Assembly: GCF_000774145.1 (NCBI RefSeq) | Contig: NZ_KN322985.1 | Span: 457,910-521,909, forward strand | Source: Pseudomonas mediterranea CFBP 5447 | GTDB taxonomy: Bacteria > Pseudomonadota > Gammaproteobacteria > Pseudomonadales > Pseudomonadaceae | Direction: 5' to 3' | DNA length: 64,000 nucleotides | Shown: piece by piece, positions 25,753-35,013 of the stretch | Position numbering within the stretch: the stretch's first letter is position 1 | Layout: each line of letters begins with the position of its first letter | The notes under the pieces: model-generated | Database searches by the model: none | Seen by the model: only the letters and a program-made list of their open reading frames with translations | What the model was told of the DNA's origin: nothing | Translations under genes and position numbers: made by a program

Positions 25753-26361
25753 TCAGAATTTCACCTGCGGCGCTTTTTCGGCGTCGGGGCTGGTGGCCTC
25801 GAAGGTCTGGCGGATCGGCAGGTCGCTGTACATCACGCTGTGCCACAACCGCCCCGGGAAAGTCCGGATCTCGGTGTTGTACTTTTGCACCGCCAGGATG
25901 AAGTCGCGACGGGCCACGGCGATACGGTTCTCGGTGCCTTCGAGCTGCGACTGCAGCGCCAGGAAGTTCTGGTTGGCCTTGAGGTCCGGGTAGCGCTCGG
26001 ACACCACCATCAGGCGGCTCAGCGCACCGGTCAATTGATCCTGGGCCTGCTGGAACTGCTTGAGTTTCTCCGGGTTATCCAGGGTGTTGGCATCGACCTG
26101 GATCGAGGTGGCCTTGGCCCGCGCCTCGATGACGGCGGTCAGGGTTTCCTGCTCGTGCTGGGCATAGCCCTTGACGGTTTCCACCAGGTTCGGGATCAGG
26201 TCGGCGCGCCGCTGGTACTGGTTCTGCACCTGGCCCCAAGCAGCCTTGGCCTGTTCGTCGAGGGTCGGAATCGTGTTGATGCCGCAACCGGCCAGCAACG
26301 CGGTGAATAGCATCAGGGCCAGCATTCGCAAGCCGCTTCGGTGATTCAGTCGTAGATTCAT
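25753..26361 (-). CDS. lemA: LemA family lipoprotein
   Basis: 202 residues. A lipoprotein signal ends LLAGC, followed by the coiled-coil LemA domain: WGQVQNQYQRRADLIPNLVETVKGYAQHE, then the conserved ENRIAVARRDF and YN region. LemA proteins are membrane-anchored four-helix bundles and occur with TPM/YgcG genes, as here; the complex has no agreed function. The ATG at 26361 starts the signal peptide exactly, so the upstream extension is rejected. First gene of the three-gene operon, divergent from bglX. Confidence 0.93.
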   Translation of the reverse strand: MNLRLNHRSGLRMLALMLFTALLAGCGINTIPTLDEQAKAAWGQVQNQYQRRADLIPNLVETVKGYAQHEQETLTAVIEARAKATSIQVDANTLDNPEKLKQFQQAQDQLTGALSRLMVVSERYPDLKANQNFLALQSQLEGTENRIAVARRDFILAVQKYNTEIRTFPGRLWHSVMYSDLPIRQTFEATSPDAEKAPQVKF

Positions 26362-26608
26362 CGGGTGAAGCTCTCCCTTGCTTTTACATTGGAAAACACG
26401 GCCACCTATCCCCCGTGTCTGGGGCATAATCTGCCGCCGCACTGGATTGAAACGGATCGATGGGCTAAAAGATGCGCGGTGCGAAACTAAGTTCAGCCCC
26501 ATGGGTTCGAAAGTGTGCTGCATTTGACCGAACAACAATAGCCACTCCTCACATTTCGGCTGACGGCGTGTCCTGATTACCGCCTTTGGGCCTGCGAGAA
26601 AACTATTC

Positions 26609-28900
26609 ATGAAGAAGCTGTGTTTGCTGGGCCTGTTTGTCAGTCTGGCCAGTCAATCCGTATTAGCCGACACCCTGCCAGCCCCCATAGAGAACAAGGA
26701 CGCTTTCATCAGCAACCTGATGAAGCAAATGACCCTCGAGGAAAAGATCGGCCAGTTGCGCCTGATCAGCATCGGCCCGGAAATGCCCCGGGAGATGATC
26801 CGCAAGGAGATCGCCGCCGGCAACATCGGCGGCACGTTCAACTCCATCACCCGTGATGAAAACCGTCCGATGCAGGACGCGGCCATGCGCAGCCGGCTGA
26901 AGATCCCGATGTTCTTCGCCTATGACGTGATCCACGGCCACCGCACCATTTTCCCGATTCCCCTGGCCCTGGCTTCGAGCTGGGACATGGACGCCATCTA
27001 CCGCTCCGGCCGCATCGCCGCCCAGGAAGCCGCGGCCGACAGCCTGGACATCACTTTCGCACCGATGGTCGACATTTCCCGTGACCCGCGCTGGGGCCGG
27101 ACTTCCGAAGGCTTTGGCGAAGACACCTACCTGGTGTCGCGCATTGCCGGGGTGATGGTCAAGGCGTTCCAGGGCAGCGGCGCCAACGCGGCCGACAGCA
27201 TCATGGCCAGCGTCAAGCACTTCGCCCTGTACGGCGCCGTTGAAGGCGGCCGGGACTACAACACCGTGGACATGAGCCCGGTGAAAATGTACCAGGACTA
27301 CCTGCCGCCCTATCGCGCCGCCATCGACGCCGGTGCCGGCGGTGTGATGGTGGCGTTGAACTCCATCAACGGCGTGCCGGCCACGGCCAACACCTGGTTG
27401 ATGAACGATCTGCTGCGCAAGGAATGGGGCTTCAAGGGCCTGGCCGTCAGCGATCACGGCGCCATCTTCGAACTGATCAAGCACGGTGTCGCCCGGGACG
27501 GTCGCGAAGCGGCGAAGCTGGCGATCAAGGCTGGCATCGACATGAGCATGAACGACTCGTTGTACGGCAAGGAATTGCCGGGGCTGCTCAAGTCCGGCGA
27601 GATCGAGCAGAGCGACATCGACAACGCCGTGCGTGAAGTGCTCGTCGCCAAGTACGACATGGGCCTGTTCAAGGACCCGTACCTGCGCATCGGCAAGGCC
27701 GAGGATGACCCGGCCGACACCTACGCCGAAAGCCGACTGCACCGCAGCGATGCCCGCGACGTGGCACGCCGCAGCCTGGTCTTGCTGGAAAACCGCAACC
27801 AGACCCTGCCATTGAAGAAGAACGCGAAAATCGCCCTGGTCGGCCCGCTGGCCAAGGCACCGATCGACATGATGGGCAGTTGGGCCGCCGCCGGTCGCCC
27901 CGCGCAGTCGGTCACCCTGTTCGATGGCATGAGCCGTGCCCTTGGCGGTGACGCCAAGTTCATCTATGCCCGTGGCGCCAACATCACCAGCGACAAGAAG
28001 GTGCTCGACTACCTGAACTTCCTCAACTTCGACGCCCCGGAAGTGGTGGACGATCCACGCCCGGCCCAGGTGCTGATCGACGAAGCGGTGAAAGCCGCCA
28101 GGCAAGCCGATGTGGTGGTGGCTGCCGTGGGTGAATCCCGTGGCATGTCCCACGAGTCTTCGAGCCGCACCGACCTGCACATCCCCGCCAGCCAGCGCGA
28201 GCTGATCAAGGCCCTGAAGGCCACCGGCAAGCCGCTGGTACTGGTCCTGATGAACGGCCGCCCGCTGTCGTTGCTGGAAGAACAACAGCAAGCCGATGCC
28301 ATCCTGGAAACCTGGTTCAGCGGCACCGAAGGCGGCAACGCCATCGCCGACGTGTTGTTCGGTGACTACAACCCGTCGGGCAAACTGCCGATCACCTTCC
28401 CACGCTCGGTGGGCCAGATTCCGACCTACTACAACCACCTGAGCATCGGCCGCCCGTTCACCCCGGGCAAGCCAGGCAACTACACCTCACAGTACTTCGA
28501 TGACACTACCGGCCCGCTGTACCCGTTCGGCTACGGCCTGAGCTACACCGAGTTCAGCCTGTCGGACATGGCCCTGTCTTCCACCACGCTGAACAAGACC
28601 GGCACGCTCGACGCCAGCGTGACCGTGGAGAACACCGGCAAGCGTGACGGCGAAACCGTGGTGCAGCTGTACATCCAGGACGTGACCGGCTCGATCATCC
28701 GTCCGGTGAAGGAACTGAAGAACTTCCAGAAGGTGATGCTCAAGGCCGGCGAGAAGAAGGTCATTCACTTCTCCATCAGCGAAGACGACCTGAAGTTCTA
28801 CAACGCCCAGCTCAAGTACGCGGCTGAGCCAGGCAAATTCAACGTGCAGATCGGCCTGGACTCCCAGGATGTGAAGCAGCAGAGTTTTGAGTTGCTCTGA
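26609..28900 (+). CDS. bglX: Periplasmic beta-glucosidase, GH3
   Basis: 763 residues with signal peptide (MKKLCLLGLFVSLASQSVLA). Glycoside hydrolase family 3 TIM barrel (about 30-370) with the substrate-binding KHFALYG motif and nucleophile Asp282 in LAVSDHGA. Then come a GH3 C-terminal alpha/beta domain (about 385-620) and a fibronectin-III-like domain (about 650-755; GKRDGETVVQLYIQD). Length and N-terminus match E. coli BglX. It releases glucose from beta-linked glucosides in the periplasm. Monocistronic, ended by a REP pair. Confidence 0.96.
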   Translation: MKKLCLLGLFVSLASQSVLADTLPAPIENKDAFISNLMKQMTLEEKIGQLRLISIGPEMPREMIRKEIAAGNIGGTFNSITRDENRPMQDAAMRSRLKIPMFFAYDVIHGHRTIFPIPLALASSWDMDAIYRSGRIAAQEAAADSLDITFAPMVDISRDPRWGRTSEGFGEDTYLVSRIAGVMVKAFQGSGANAADSIMASVKHFALYGAVEGGRDYNTVDMSPVKMYQDYLPPYRAAIDAGAGGVMVALNSINGVPATANTWLMNDLLRKEWGFKGLAVSDHGAIFELIKHGVARDGREAAKLAIKAGIDMSMNDSLYGKELPGLLKSGEIEQSDIDNAVREVLVAKYDMGLFKDPYLRIGKAEDDPADTYAESRLHRSDARDVARRSLVLLENRNQTLPLKKNAKIALVGPLAKAPIDMMGSWAAAGRPAQSVTLFDGMSRALGGDAKFIYARGANITSDKKVLDYLNFLNFDAPEVVDDPRPAQVLIDEAVKAARQADVVVAAVGESRGMSHESSSRTDLHIPASQRELIKALKATGKPLVLVLMNGRPLSLLEEQQQADAILETWFSGTEGGNAIADVLFGDYNPSGKLPITFPRSVGQIPTYYNHLSIGRPFTPGKPGNYTSQYFDDTTGPLYPFGYGLSYTEFSLSDMALSSTTLNKTGTLDASVTVENTGKRDGETVVQLYIQDVTGSIIRPVKELKNFQKVMLKAGEKKVIHFSISEDDLKFYNAQLKYAAEPGKFNVQIGLDSQDVKQQSFELL

Positions 28901-28920
28901 CGCCAGAGCGACATGACTCC

Positions 28921-29013
28921 CCTGTGGGAGCGAGCCTGCTCGCGATAGCGGTAAATCAGTCAACCACTCAGTCGGCTGACATACCGCTATCGCGAGCAGG
29001 CTCGCTCCCACAG
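28921..29013. repeat. REP pair (inverted) between convergent genes
   Basis: CTGTGGGAGCGAGCCTGCTCGCGATAGCGGTA and its complement, about 30 bp apart. Between bglX and the phospholipase D gene. Confidence 0.86.
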
Positions 29014-29031
29014 TTGTTTTTAGTGTCTGGA

Positions 29032-30189
29032 TCAGCCCCGCCGATCCAGCAGATTCACCACCACCCGATCCACCAGCCCCCACAGCCGCTGCTTGAAACG
29101 CTTCCACAGCGGCCGGCGCTGCCAGGCGTCGAGGCTGACTTGCAGGCTTTGGCTGAAGTCCTGCTCGAAGCTCTCCGCCACTGCACGGCTGAGCCTGGAG
29201 TCCAGGGCTTCCAGGTTCGCCTCCAGGTTGAAGCGCAGGTTCCAGTGGTCGAAATTGCACGAACCGATGCTGACCCAGTCGTCCACCAGCACCATCTTCA
29301 AATGCAGGAAACACGGCTGGTACTCGAAGATTTTCACCCCGGCCTTGAGCAGGCGCGGGTAGTAGCGGTGCCCGGCGTAACGCACGGACGGATGGTCGGT
29401 GCGTGGGCCGGTGAGCAGCAGGCGCACGTCGATGCCCCGGGCGGCGGCCTTGCGCAAGGAACGGCGCACGTTCCACGTCGGCAGGAAGTACGGGGTCGCC
29501 ATCCAGATGCGTTTCTGGCCGCTGTTCAAGGCCCGGGACAGCGATTGCAGGATATCGCGGTGCTGGCGGGCGTCCGCATACGCCACCCGGCCCATGCCCT
29601 CGCCCGCCGGTGGTACCCGCGGCAAACGCGGCAGGCCGAAGTTGGACGCAGGCTTCCAGGCCCGCCGATGACGGTTGGCGAGCCATTGGCGATCGAACAG
29701 CAACTGCCAGTCCAGCACCAGCGGGCCGACGATTTCCACCATCACTTCGTGCCACTCGCTGCGACCGTCGAGGGGGTTCCAGAACTCATCGGTCACCCCG
29801 GTACCGCCCACCACTGCCAGACGCTGGTCCACCAACAACAGTTTGCGGTGGTCGCGATAGAAATTCCGTACCCAGCGGCGCCAGCTCAGGCGGTTGTAGA
29901 AACGCAGTTCCACACCGGCCTCGATCAGCCGATTGCGCAAGCTCAGGGTAAACGCCAGGCTGCCATAGTCATCGAACAGGCAACGTACCCGGACACCGCG
30001 CTCGGCCGCCTGGACTAGGGCCTGGACCATCGCTTCGGCACAGGCGCCCGCCTCCACCAGATACAGCTCCAGTTCGACTTGCTCCTGGGCGCGGGCGATT
30101 TCCACGAGCATGCGCGGAAAGAACTGCGGGCCGTCGATCAACAGCTCGAACCGATTGCCTTCGCGCCAGGGAAAGACCGGGCCGCTCAT
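29032..30189 (-). CDS. Phospholipase D-type cardiolipin synthase (ClsB-like)
   Basis: 385 residues with two HKD motifs: FYRDHRKLLLVDQRLAVVGG (about 117-136) and FLHLKMVLVDDWVSIGSCN (about 295-313). There is no N-terminal membrane helix, which separates it from ClsA and fits ClsB/YbhO. It joins phosphatidyl groups to make cardiolipin or related lipids at the inner membrane. The C-terminus is Trp/Arg-rich and may bind the membrane. The yceI gene lies just upstream on the same strand with one base between, so the two are cotranscribed. Confidence 0.9.
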   Translation of the reverse strand: MSGPVFPWREGNRFELLIDGPQFFPRMLVEIARAQEQVELELYLVEAGACAEAMVQALVQAAERGVRVRCLFDDYGSLAFTLSLRNRLIEAGVELRFYNRLSWRRWVRNFYRDHRKLLLVDQRLAVVGGTGVTDEFWNPLDGRSEWHEVMVEIVGPLVLDWQLLFDRQWLANRHRRAWKPASNFGLPRLPRVPPAGEGMGRVAYADARQHRDILQSLSRALNSGQKRIWMATPYFLPTWNVRRSLRKAAARGIDVRLLLTGPRTDHPSVRYAGHRYYPRLLKAGVKIFEYQPCFLHLKMVLVDDWVSIGSCNFDHWNLRFNLEANLEALDSRLSRAVAESFEQDFSQSLQVSLDAWQRRPLWKRFKQRLWGLVDRVVVNLLDRRG

Positions 30190-30190
30190 G

Positions 30191-30781
30191 TCAGCGCGCC
30201 GTGAAGATCAGCACCGCATTCACCGGCACCGAAAGGCTGATGGCCGACAGCCCGGCCATTTTGCGCAACGTCTCCAGGCCCGGCGCCAGGTCGAAGTCCG
30301 CCGCGTTGAGCACCACCGGCTCCAGGGTCACCACCTGGAAGCGGTGTTCATCCAACCGCGTCGCCAGGAGTTCGACGTTGTACTCGTGCTGTTTGCCATG
30401 CAAGTCCACGGTCAGTGGCAGGCGCAGTTCCAGCTGGGCACCATTGGCCAGGTCCTGGATCGGCAACAGATCGATCTGCGCGGTGATGGTGGCTTCGCCG
30501 AACTGCTTGATGTCGAACAGTTCGGCGCGCATGCGCTCGTCCCGCAGGGGGATGCCGCTGTTGATCGACTCCAGTTCCACTTGCAACCGCGCCAGCCCCT
30601 TGGGCTGGACCTGGCCATGCAGCACCAGGAAGCGCTGGACCTCGGAAACATTACCGTTCTTGCTGCTGATGAACGACAACCGTGACGACTCACCGTCCAG
30701 GTACCAATCGGCCCGGGCGGGCAGCGCAGCGCCGGCCAGCAGCAAGGTCGCGACAGCGAGGGAAAGAAACCGCTTGGACAT
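30191..30781 (-). CDS. YceI family periplasmic protein
   Basis: 196 residues with signal peptide (MSKRFLSLAVATLLLAGAALPARA). The mature lipocalin-like YceI domain starts DWYLDGESSRLSFISSKNGN and ends SLSVPVNAVLIFTA. YceI proteins bind polyisoprenoids or quinone-like lipids in the periplasm. The ATG at 30781 fits the signal peptide, and the extension to 30841 is rejected. It precedes the ClsB-like gene by one base, so the pair probably forms an operon. Confidence 0.9.
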   Translation of the reverse strand: MSKRFLSLAVATLLLAGAALPARADWYLDGESSRLSFISSKNGNVSEVQRFLVLHGQVQPKGLARLQVELESINSGIPLRDERMRAELFDIKQFGEATITAQIDLLPIQDLANGAQLELRLPLTVDLHGKQHEYNVELLATRLDEHRFQVVTLEPVVLNAADFDLAPGLETLRKMAGLSAISLSVPVNAVLIFTAR

Positions 30782-30878
30782 ACACACTCGGAGGGCAGAT
30801 AAACCTGTGGCGAACCTTAACCGGGCCGAGGGCGCTTGCAAACTGTCTGTTTAATCCATCGTCCGCAAACACACAGAT

Positions 30879-31012
30879 CCTGTGGCGAGGGGATTTATCC
30901 CCTCTGGGGTGCGAAGCGCCCCCAAAAAACTATCAGCCACCGCGATGAAACAGACAGGACGCAGGGGGTCGCTTCGCAACCCAGCGGGGATAAATCCCCT
31001 CGCCACAAGGGC
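30879..31012. repeat. Inverted repeat pair of the GTGGCGAGGGGATTTATCCCC class
   Basis: CCTGTGGCGAGGGGATTTATCCCC and its complement flank about 85 bp containing GGGTGCGAAGCGCCCC and GGTCGCTTCGCAACCC arms. Between the YceI start and the next minus-strand operon. Confidence 0.85.
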
Positions 31013-31027
31013 CGTGGCGCTCCAGGC

Positions 31028-31339
31028 TCACGGCTCCAACCGACACCCCTGCCGCTCTCCCATCCACCGTGCGCTGTTGCTGCGCCCCAGCCCGGCGACC
31101 GTCACGCGTTTCGCTTCAGGGGTTTCGAGAAAGTTGCTGATGGGTACCGACTGTTTCACGTAGCCACGGCAGTAATCGGCCGGTTGCAGCATCACGTAGC
31201 GGCACGAGCAATATTCCTTGGCGGTGTAGGCGCTGATGATGTCGGGGAACGCTCGCAGCGCCACCCGATCGATCCAGAGCCAACCGAACAGCGCGACAAG
31301 CAGCGCCACCGTCAGCGTCAGCAATGGCCTGCGGCTCAT
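31028..31339 (-). CDS. Conserved membrane-anchored protein next to serine hydrolase
   Basis: 103 residues with one N-terminal hydrophobic helix (about 6-23; signal anchor), then a periplasmic part with four Cys (AKEYCSCRYV, ADYCRGY, RQGCRLEP) likely to form disulfides. The ATG overlaps the last codon of the serine hydrolase as ATGA, so translation is coupled and the two proteins probably work together. I do not recognise a characterised family. Confidence 0.8.
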   Translation of the reverse strand: MSRRPLLTLTVALLVALFGWLWIDRVALRAFPDIISAYTAKEYCSCRYVMLQPADYCRGYVKQSVPISNFLETPEAKRVTVAGLGRSNSARWMGERQGCRLEP

Positions 31340-32430
31340 GGCTGCACCGCCCCGGCGAACGCCGCCATGACACGCTTGAGCAATTCGTTATGGCGATAGC
31401 TGCCGTCGCGGTCATCACCGTATCGCACGATGACCAACCTGGCGCTGGGGATGACATACAACGCCTGCCCCCAATGCCCAAGTGCGGCGTAGGTGTCCGC
31501 CGGCGCATCGGGCCAGGGGCGGAGGCCGGGGTCGGCGGCACGGTTGAGCCACCAGTGTCCGCCGGGCACGGCCTCGTCCTGGCCGGCCTGGAACCGGGCG
31601 AAAGGTTCGCGATTGAACGCCACCCACTCCTTGGGAATCAGCTGCCGCTCGCCCCAGCGGCCATCGCGCTGCATCAGCAAGCCGACACGGGCCAGGTCGC
31701 GGGCGGTGAGGTAGGCGTAGGACGAACCGACAAAAGTGCCGCTGGCATCGGTTTCCCAAACAGCATGGCGGATGCCCAGCGGTTCGAACAACGCCGTCCA
31801 GGGATAGTCGGGATATCGCGCCGGGCCGACGATATTTTTCAAGGCTGCCGCCAGCAGATTGCTGTCGCCGCTGGAATAACGGAACGACTGCCCCGGCGGA
31901 CTGTAGCGCTCGTGTTGCGCAGTGAACGCCGCCATGTCGCGGCGCCCCCGGGTGTAGAGCATCGCCACCACCGAGGAGTGGAGCGGTGCGTATTCGTAGT
32001 CTTCCTGCCAGTCCACGCCCGAGGCCCAGTGGAAAAGATCGGCCAGGGTCAAGTCCGGCGAGTGGCTCAATGCGGGGTAATACCGGGCCACCGGATCCTG
32101 CAGGGCAAATCGCCGTTCACCGTAGGCCACGCCAAACACCGTCGCCATCAGGCTTTTGCTGATGGACCAGGTCAGGTGCGGGGTGTCGGCGCTGGTGGGG
32201 CCGGCGTAGCGCTCATAGACCAGACGCCCATCCTGGATCACCAGCAGCGCGTCAGTGCGAATGCCTTGGCGGGTGGCATCGTCGCGCGGTGGAAAAGCGT
32301 ATTGCTCGAGGGCTTCGATGCTCGACCCGGTGGGCGTCGGGCCGATTGGCCATTGCTCGCCAGGCCAGTCTTCGGCATGGACGCTCAGGTTGAACAGCAG
32401 GAGCGGAATCAGGAACCAGCCTTTGCGCAT
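31336..32430 (-). CDS. Serine hydrolase, class C beta-lactamase family
   Basis: 364 residues with signal peptide (MRKGWFLIPLLLFNLSVHA). The catalytic SxxK is SISK (Ser89-Lys92). The second motif reads YSS (in FRYSSGDSNLL) where class C enzymes have YxN, and the third region is GHWGQALYV. It is most likely a penicillin-binding-protein-like esterase or peptidase of the AmpC/EstB family and not a true beta-lactamase. The ATG at 32430 is chosen by the signal peptide; the longer frame runs into a REP. First gene of a two-gene operon. Confidence 0.88.
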   Translation of the reverse strand: MRKGWFLIPLLLFNLSVHAEDWPGEQWPIGPTPTGSSIEALEQYAFPPRDDATRQGIRTDALLVIQDGRLVYERYAGPTSADTPHLTWSISKSLMATVFGVAYGERRFALQDPVARYYPALSHSPDLTLADLFHWASGVDWQEDYEYAPLHSSVVAMLYTRGRRDMAAFTAQHERYSPPGQSFRYSSGDSNLLAAALKNIVGPARYPDYPWTALFEPLGIRHAVWETDASGTFVGSSYAYLTARDLARVGLLMQRDGRWGERQLIPKEWVAFNREPFARFQAGQDEAVPGGHWWLNRAADPGLRPWPDAPADTYAALGHWGQALYVIPSARLVIVRYGDDRDGSYRHNELLKRVMAAFAGAVQP

Positions 32431-32508
32431 ACGGTGGGGCTCGGAGGGATTGAACCTGTCGAGCTTAGCCGGGGTTGATGACAGTTTTGCTGGCTGCGGC
32501 ATTCCCTT

Positions 32509-32599
32509 GTGGGAGCGAGCCTGCTCGCGATAGCAGGGTATCAGCCAACATCGATACAACTGATCCACCGCTATCGCGAGCAGGCTCGCTCCCACAGGG
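32509..32599. repeat. REP pair (inverted) between divergent genes
   Basis: TTGTGGGAGCGAGCCTGCTCGCGATAGC and its complement. Unusually it lies in the 319-bp space (32431-32749) upstream of both the serine hydrolase and olsB; the rest of that space shows no other feature. Confidence 0.83.
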
Positions 32600-32749
32600 G
32601 GCTCCCTGAGGGCTGTCACATAAGCATCACCAAAGCTTCATGGCGATGACACCGGGGCTACATAGCCTGACTTTGCACAACATGGCTGCATAAAGAAAGT
32701 CGATTGGCTCAACCCCAAGACGGGTGCACAGCCCGCACGGAGATTCGCT

Positions 32750-33505
32750 ATGACTCAGATCGCCCGCATCAGCGACACCGGCAATGAACGCCGCCTGCAA
32801 GCCGAACGCCTGATCGGCGCCCAGGCTCTGCAAGAAGCCCAAGCCCTGCGCTTCAACGTCTTCAGCGGCGAATTCAACGCCAAGCTCAAGGGCGCGGAAA
32901 GGGGTCTGGACATGGATGACTACGATGTTCACTGCGCCCACATCGGCGTACGCGACCTGAACACCGGGCGCCTCGTGGCGACTACCCGCCTGCTCGACCA
33001 CCAGGCCGCCAGCAGCCTGGGCCGTTTCTACAGTGAAGAAGAATTCAACCTCCACGGCCTGATCCACCTCAAGGGGCCGATCCTGGAAATCGGCCGTACC
33101 TGCGTCGACCCGGCCTACCGCAACGGCGGCACCATCGCGGTGCTCTGGGGTGAACTGGCCGAAGTTCTGAACGAAGGCGGCTACAGCTACTTGATGGGTT
33201 GCGCGAGCATTCCAATGCAGGACGGCGGCATCCAGGCCCAGGCGATCATGCAGCGCCTGCGCGAGCGCTACCTGTGCACCGAGCACCTGCAAGCCGAGCC
33301 GAAAAAACCGTTGCCGGCCCTCGACGTGCCGTCCAACGTCATCGCCGAAATGCCGCCGCTGCTCAAGGCGTACATGCGCCTGGGCGCGAAGATCTGCGGC
33401 GAGCCGTGCTGGGACGAAGATTTCCAGGTGGCCGACGTGTTCATCCTGCTCAAGCGCGACGACCTCTGCCCACGCTACGCCCGCCACTTCAAGGCAGCGG
33501 TGTGA
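32750..33505 (+). CDS. olsB: Ornithine-acyl-ACP N-acyltransferase
   Basis: First step of ornithine-lipid synthesis: transfers a 3-hydroxyacyl group from ACP to ornithine, giving lyso-ornithine lipid. 251 residues of the GNAT-like 'hemolysin/OlsB' family: [14 protein letters not shown] (about 33-46), then [14 protein letters not shown], and the conserved [17 protein letters not shown] (about 112-128). The stop overlaps the olsA start by one base (TGATG), so the two enzymes are coupled. In pseudomonads olsBA is typically induced by low phosphate; no Pho box was identified here. Confidence 0.93.
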   Translation: MTQIARISDTGNERRLQAERLIGAQALQEAQALRFNVFSGEFNAKLKGAERGLDMDDYDVHCAHIGVRDLNTGRLVATTRLLDHQAASSLGRFYSEEEFNLHGLIHLKGPILEIGRTCVDPAYRNGGTIAVLWGELAEVLNEGGYSYLMGCASIPMQDGGIQAQAIMQRLRERYLCTEHLQAEPKKPLPALDVPSNVIAEMPPLLKAYMRLGAKICGEPCWDEDFQVADVFILLKRDDLCPRYARHFKAAV

Positions 33506-34296
33506 TGAGCCGGTTGCGGGTGTACGCGCGTATCGCGCGAGTGCTGCTGGTGGTGGCGCTGGGCCTGACGATGGCCAGCGTGTTCGGCCTGTTCGAACGC
33601 CTGGGCCTTGCCAACTCCATGGTGCGTCGCCAGCGTTGGTCAAGATTCTTCATGGCGCGCTTGAGCAATGCCCTGCCCTTTTCCGTGACGGTCCACGGTC
33701 AGTTGCCGCAACGGCCGATGCTGTGGGTCAGCAATCACGTGTCCTGGACCGATATTCCGCTGCTGGGCATGCTCGCGCCATTGTCGTTCCTGTCCAAGGC
33801 CGAGGTGCGTACCTGGCCGGTGGCCGGTTGGTTGGCAGCCAAGGCCGGCAGCCTGTTCATCCGCCGCGGATCAGGGGACAGCCAGTTGATCCGCAAGCAG
33901 ATGACTCGTCATCTGGAGCAAGCGCATCCGCTGCTGATGTTCCCGGAAGGCACCACCACCGATGGCCGTTCATTGCGCACCTTCCATGGCCGCCTGTTGT
34001 CGGCGGCCATCGATGCCGACGTCGCGTTGCAGCCCGTGGCGATTCGTTACTTGCGCAACGGCGAGCCGGACTCGTTGGCGCCATTCATTGGCGATGACGA
34101 CTTGCTGTCGCACCTGATGCGCTTGTTCAGCAACGACCTGGGGGACGTGCACATCCACCTTTTGCAGCCCATCGCCTGTCACGGCCAGGAACGTGCGGCC
34201 CTGGCCTTCCAGGCGCAGCAGGCGGTGCACAAGGCCTTGTTCGGTGTGATTCCCGAGAAGCAGCAGGTGCCGATGCGGCCGGCCATTGCGGCTTGA
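33505..34296 (+). CDS. olsA: Lyso-ornithine lipid O-acyltransferase
   Basis: Adds the second acyl chain to lyso-ornithine lipid. 263 residues with an N-terminal membrane helix (about 9-29) and a PlsC-type acyltransferase domain: NHVSWTD (HxxxxD, His78-Asp83), FIRRGSG and FPEGTTTDGRSL. The start is chosen at the ATG overlapping the olsB stop; longer frames run back through olsB. Second gene of the olsBA operon, followed by a REP pair. Confidence 0.93.
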   Translation: MSRLRVYARIARVLLVVALGLTMASVFGLFERLGLANSMVRRQRWSRFFMARLSNALPFSVTVHGQLPQRPMLWVSNHVSWTDIPLLGMLAPLSFLSKAEVRTWPVAGWLAAKAGSLFIRRGSGDSQLIRKQMTRHLEQAHPLLMFPEGTTTDGRSLRTFHGRLLSAAIDADVALQPVAIRYLRNGEPDSLAPFIGDDDLLSHLMRLFSNDLGDVHIHLLQPIACHGQERAALAFQAQQAVHKALFGVIPEKQQVPMRPAIAA

Positions 34297-34316
34297 TCCA
34301 AACCTTTGCGCAATCC

Positions 34317-34411
34317 CCTGTGGGAGCGAGCCTGCTCGCGATAGCGGTCTGACATTCAGCGGAGATGTTGACTGTTACACCGCTATCGCGAGCAGGCTCG
34401 CTCCCACAGGT
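34317..34411. repeat. REP pair that also encodes the end of acpH
   Basis: CTGTGGGAGCGAGCCTGCTCGCGATAGCGGT and its complement. The right arm supplies the last eight codons and the TAG stop of the minus-strand acpH gene. Confidence 0.85.
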
Positions 34412-34976
34412 GGCTCGCCGCAAATGCCTGAAGCTGCGGATAGAACAAGCGGAAATCCTCACTCAACGGCTCATAAAGCCGGACCAGTTCATCCATTGCA
34501 CCCGCCAGTTCCTCTGGCCGGGACAGGCGCCGGGAAATGCCTCGCAGGACCTGTCCGAGCACTTCGAACTCCTGATAGGACCCGAGCCAGTCATCCGCGG
34601 CCATGTAGGGCGCGATGTGCGCAAGACGTCCGGGCAGTTGCGGTTCGTCGGCCAGCACCCGGTATACCCGGGAGGTGAAGTCCGCCAGTGCCCCATCGCC
34701 ATACGACGCCCAATCCCGGGCCAGGCAATGATCGAAAAACACGTCGAGCACGATACCGGCGTAGCGCCGCCGCACCGTAGTAAAACGCGACAACGCGCTA
34801 TCCACCAGCGGGTGCCGGTCGGTGTACTGGTCGATGCGCCGATGCAGGGCGATGCCCGCTTCGATCCGTGGGTCGTAGGTGCCTTGCAGCGGTCCCTTGA
34901 CGAAATCGCCATAGAGACTGCCGAGCAGTTGTTCCCGGCCGGAGCCGCCAAGGTGCAGGTGCGCGAGGTAGTTCAT
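34383..34976 (-). CDS. acpH: ACP phosphodiesterase (AcpH, DUF479)
   Basis: Removes the 4'-phosphopantetheine arm from acyl carrier protein. 197 residues of the HD-like DUF479 family: MNYLAHLHLG at the start, GSLYGDFVKG, LHRRIDQYTDRHPLV (about 44-58) and DVFFDHCLARDW (about 78-89). The C-terminal LWERACSR and stop are encoded inside a REP arm, so the natural C-terminus was replaced or extended by the repeat. Convergent with olsA. Confidence 0.92.
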   Translation of the reverse strand: MNYLAHLHLGGSGREQLLGSLYGDFVKGPLQGTYDPRIEAGIALHRRIDQYTDRHPLVDSALSRFTTVRRRYAGIVLDVFFDHCLARDWASYGDGALADFTSRVYRVLADEPQLPGRLAHIAPYMAADDWLGSYQEFEVLGQVLRGISRRLSRPEELAGAMDELVRLYEPLSEDFRLFYPQLQAFAASHLWERACSR

Positions 34977-35013
34977 GACCCGCAGCTTATCACCACCACG
35001 CCCATATCGTTAT

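Noticed and set aside
26663..28438. 591-codon minus-strand open frame opposite bglX
   Set aside because: Shadow of a GC-rich gene: rich in Gly/His/Val without motifs, while the plus strand encodes a full GH3 enzyme with signal peptide and catalytic residues.
31336..32430. AmpC-type antibiotic-resistance beta-lactamase
   Set aside because: SxxK is present but the YxN motif is replaced (YSS) and no AmpR-like regulator is adjacent; better called a serine hydrolase.
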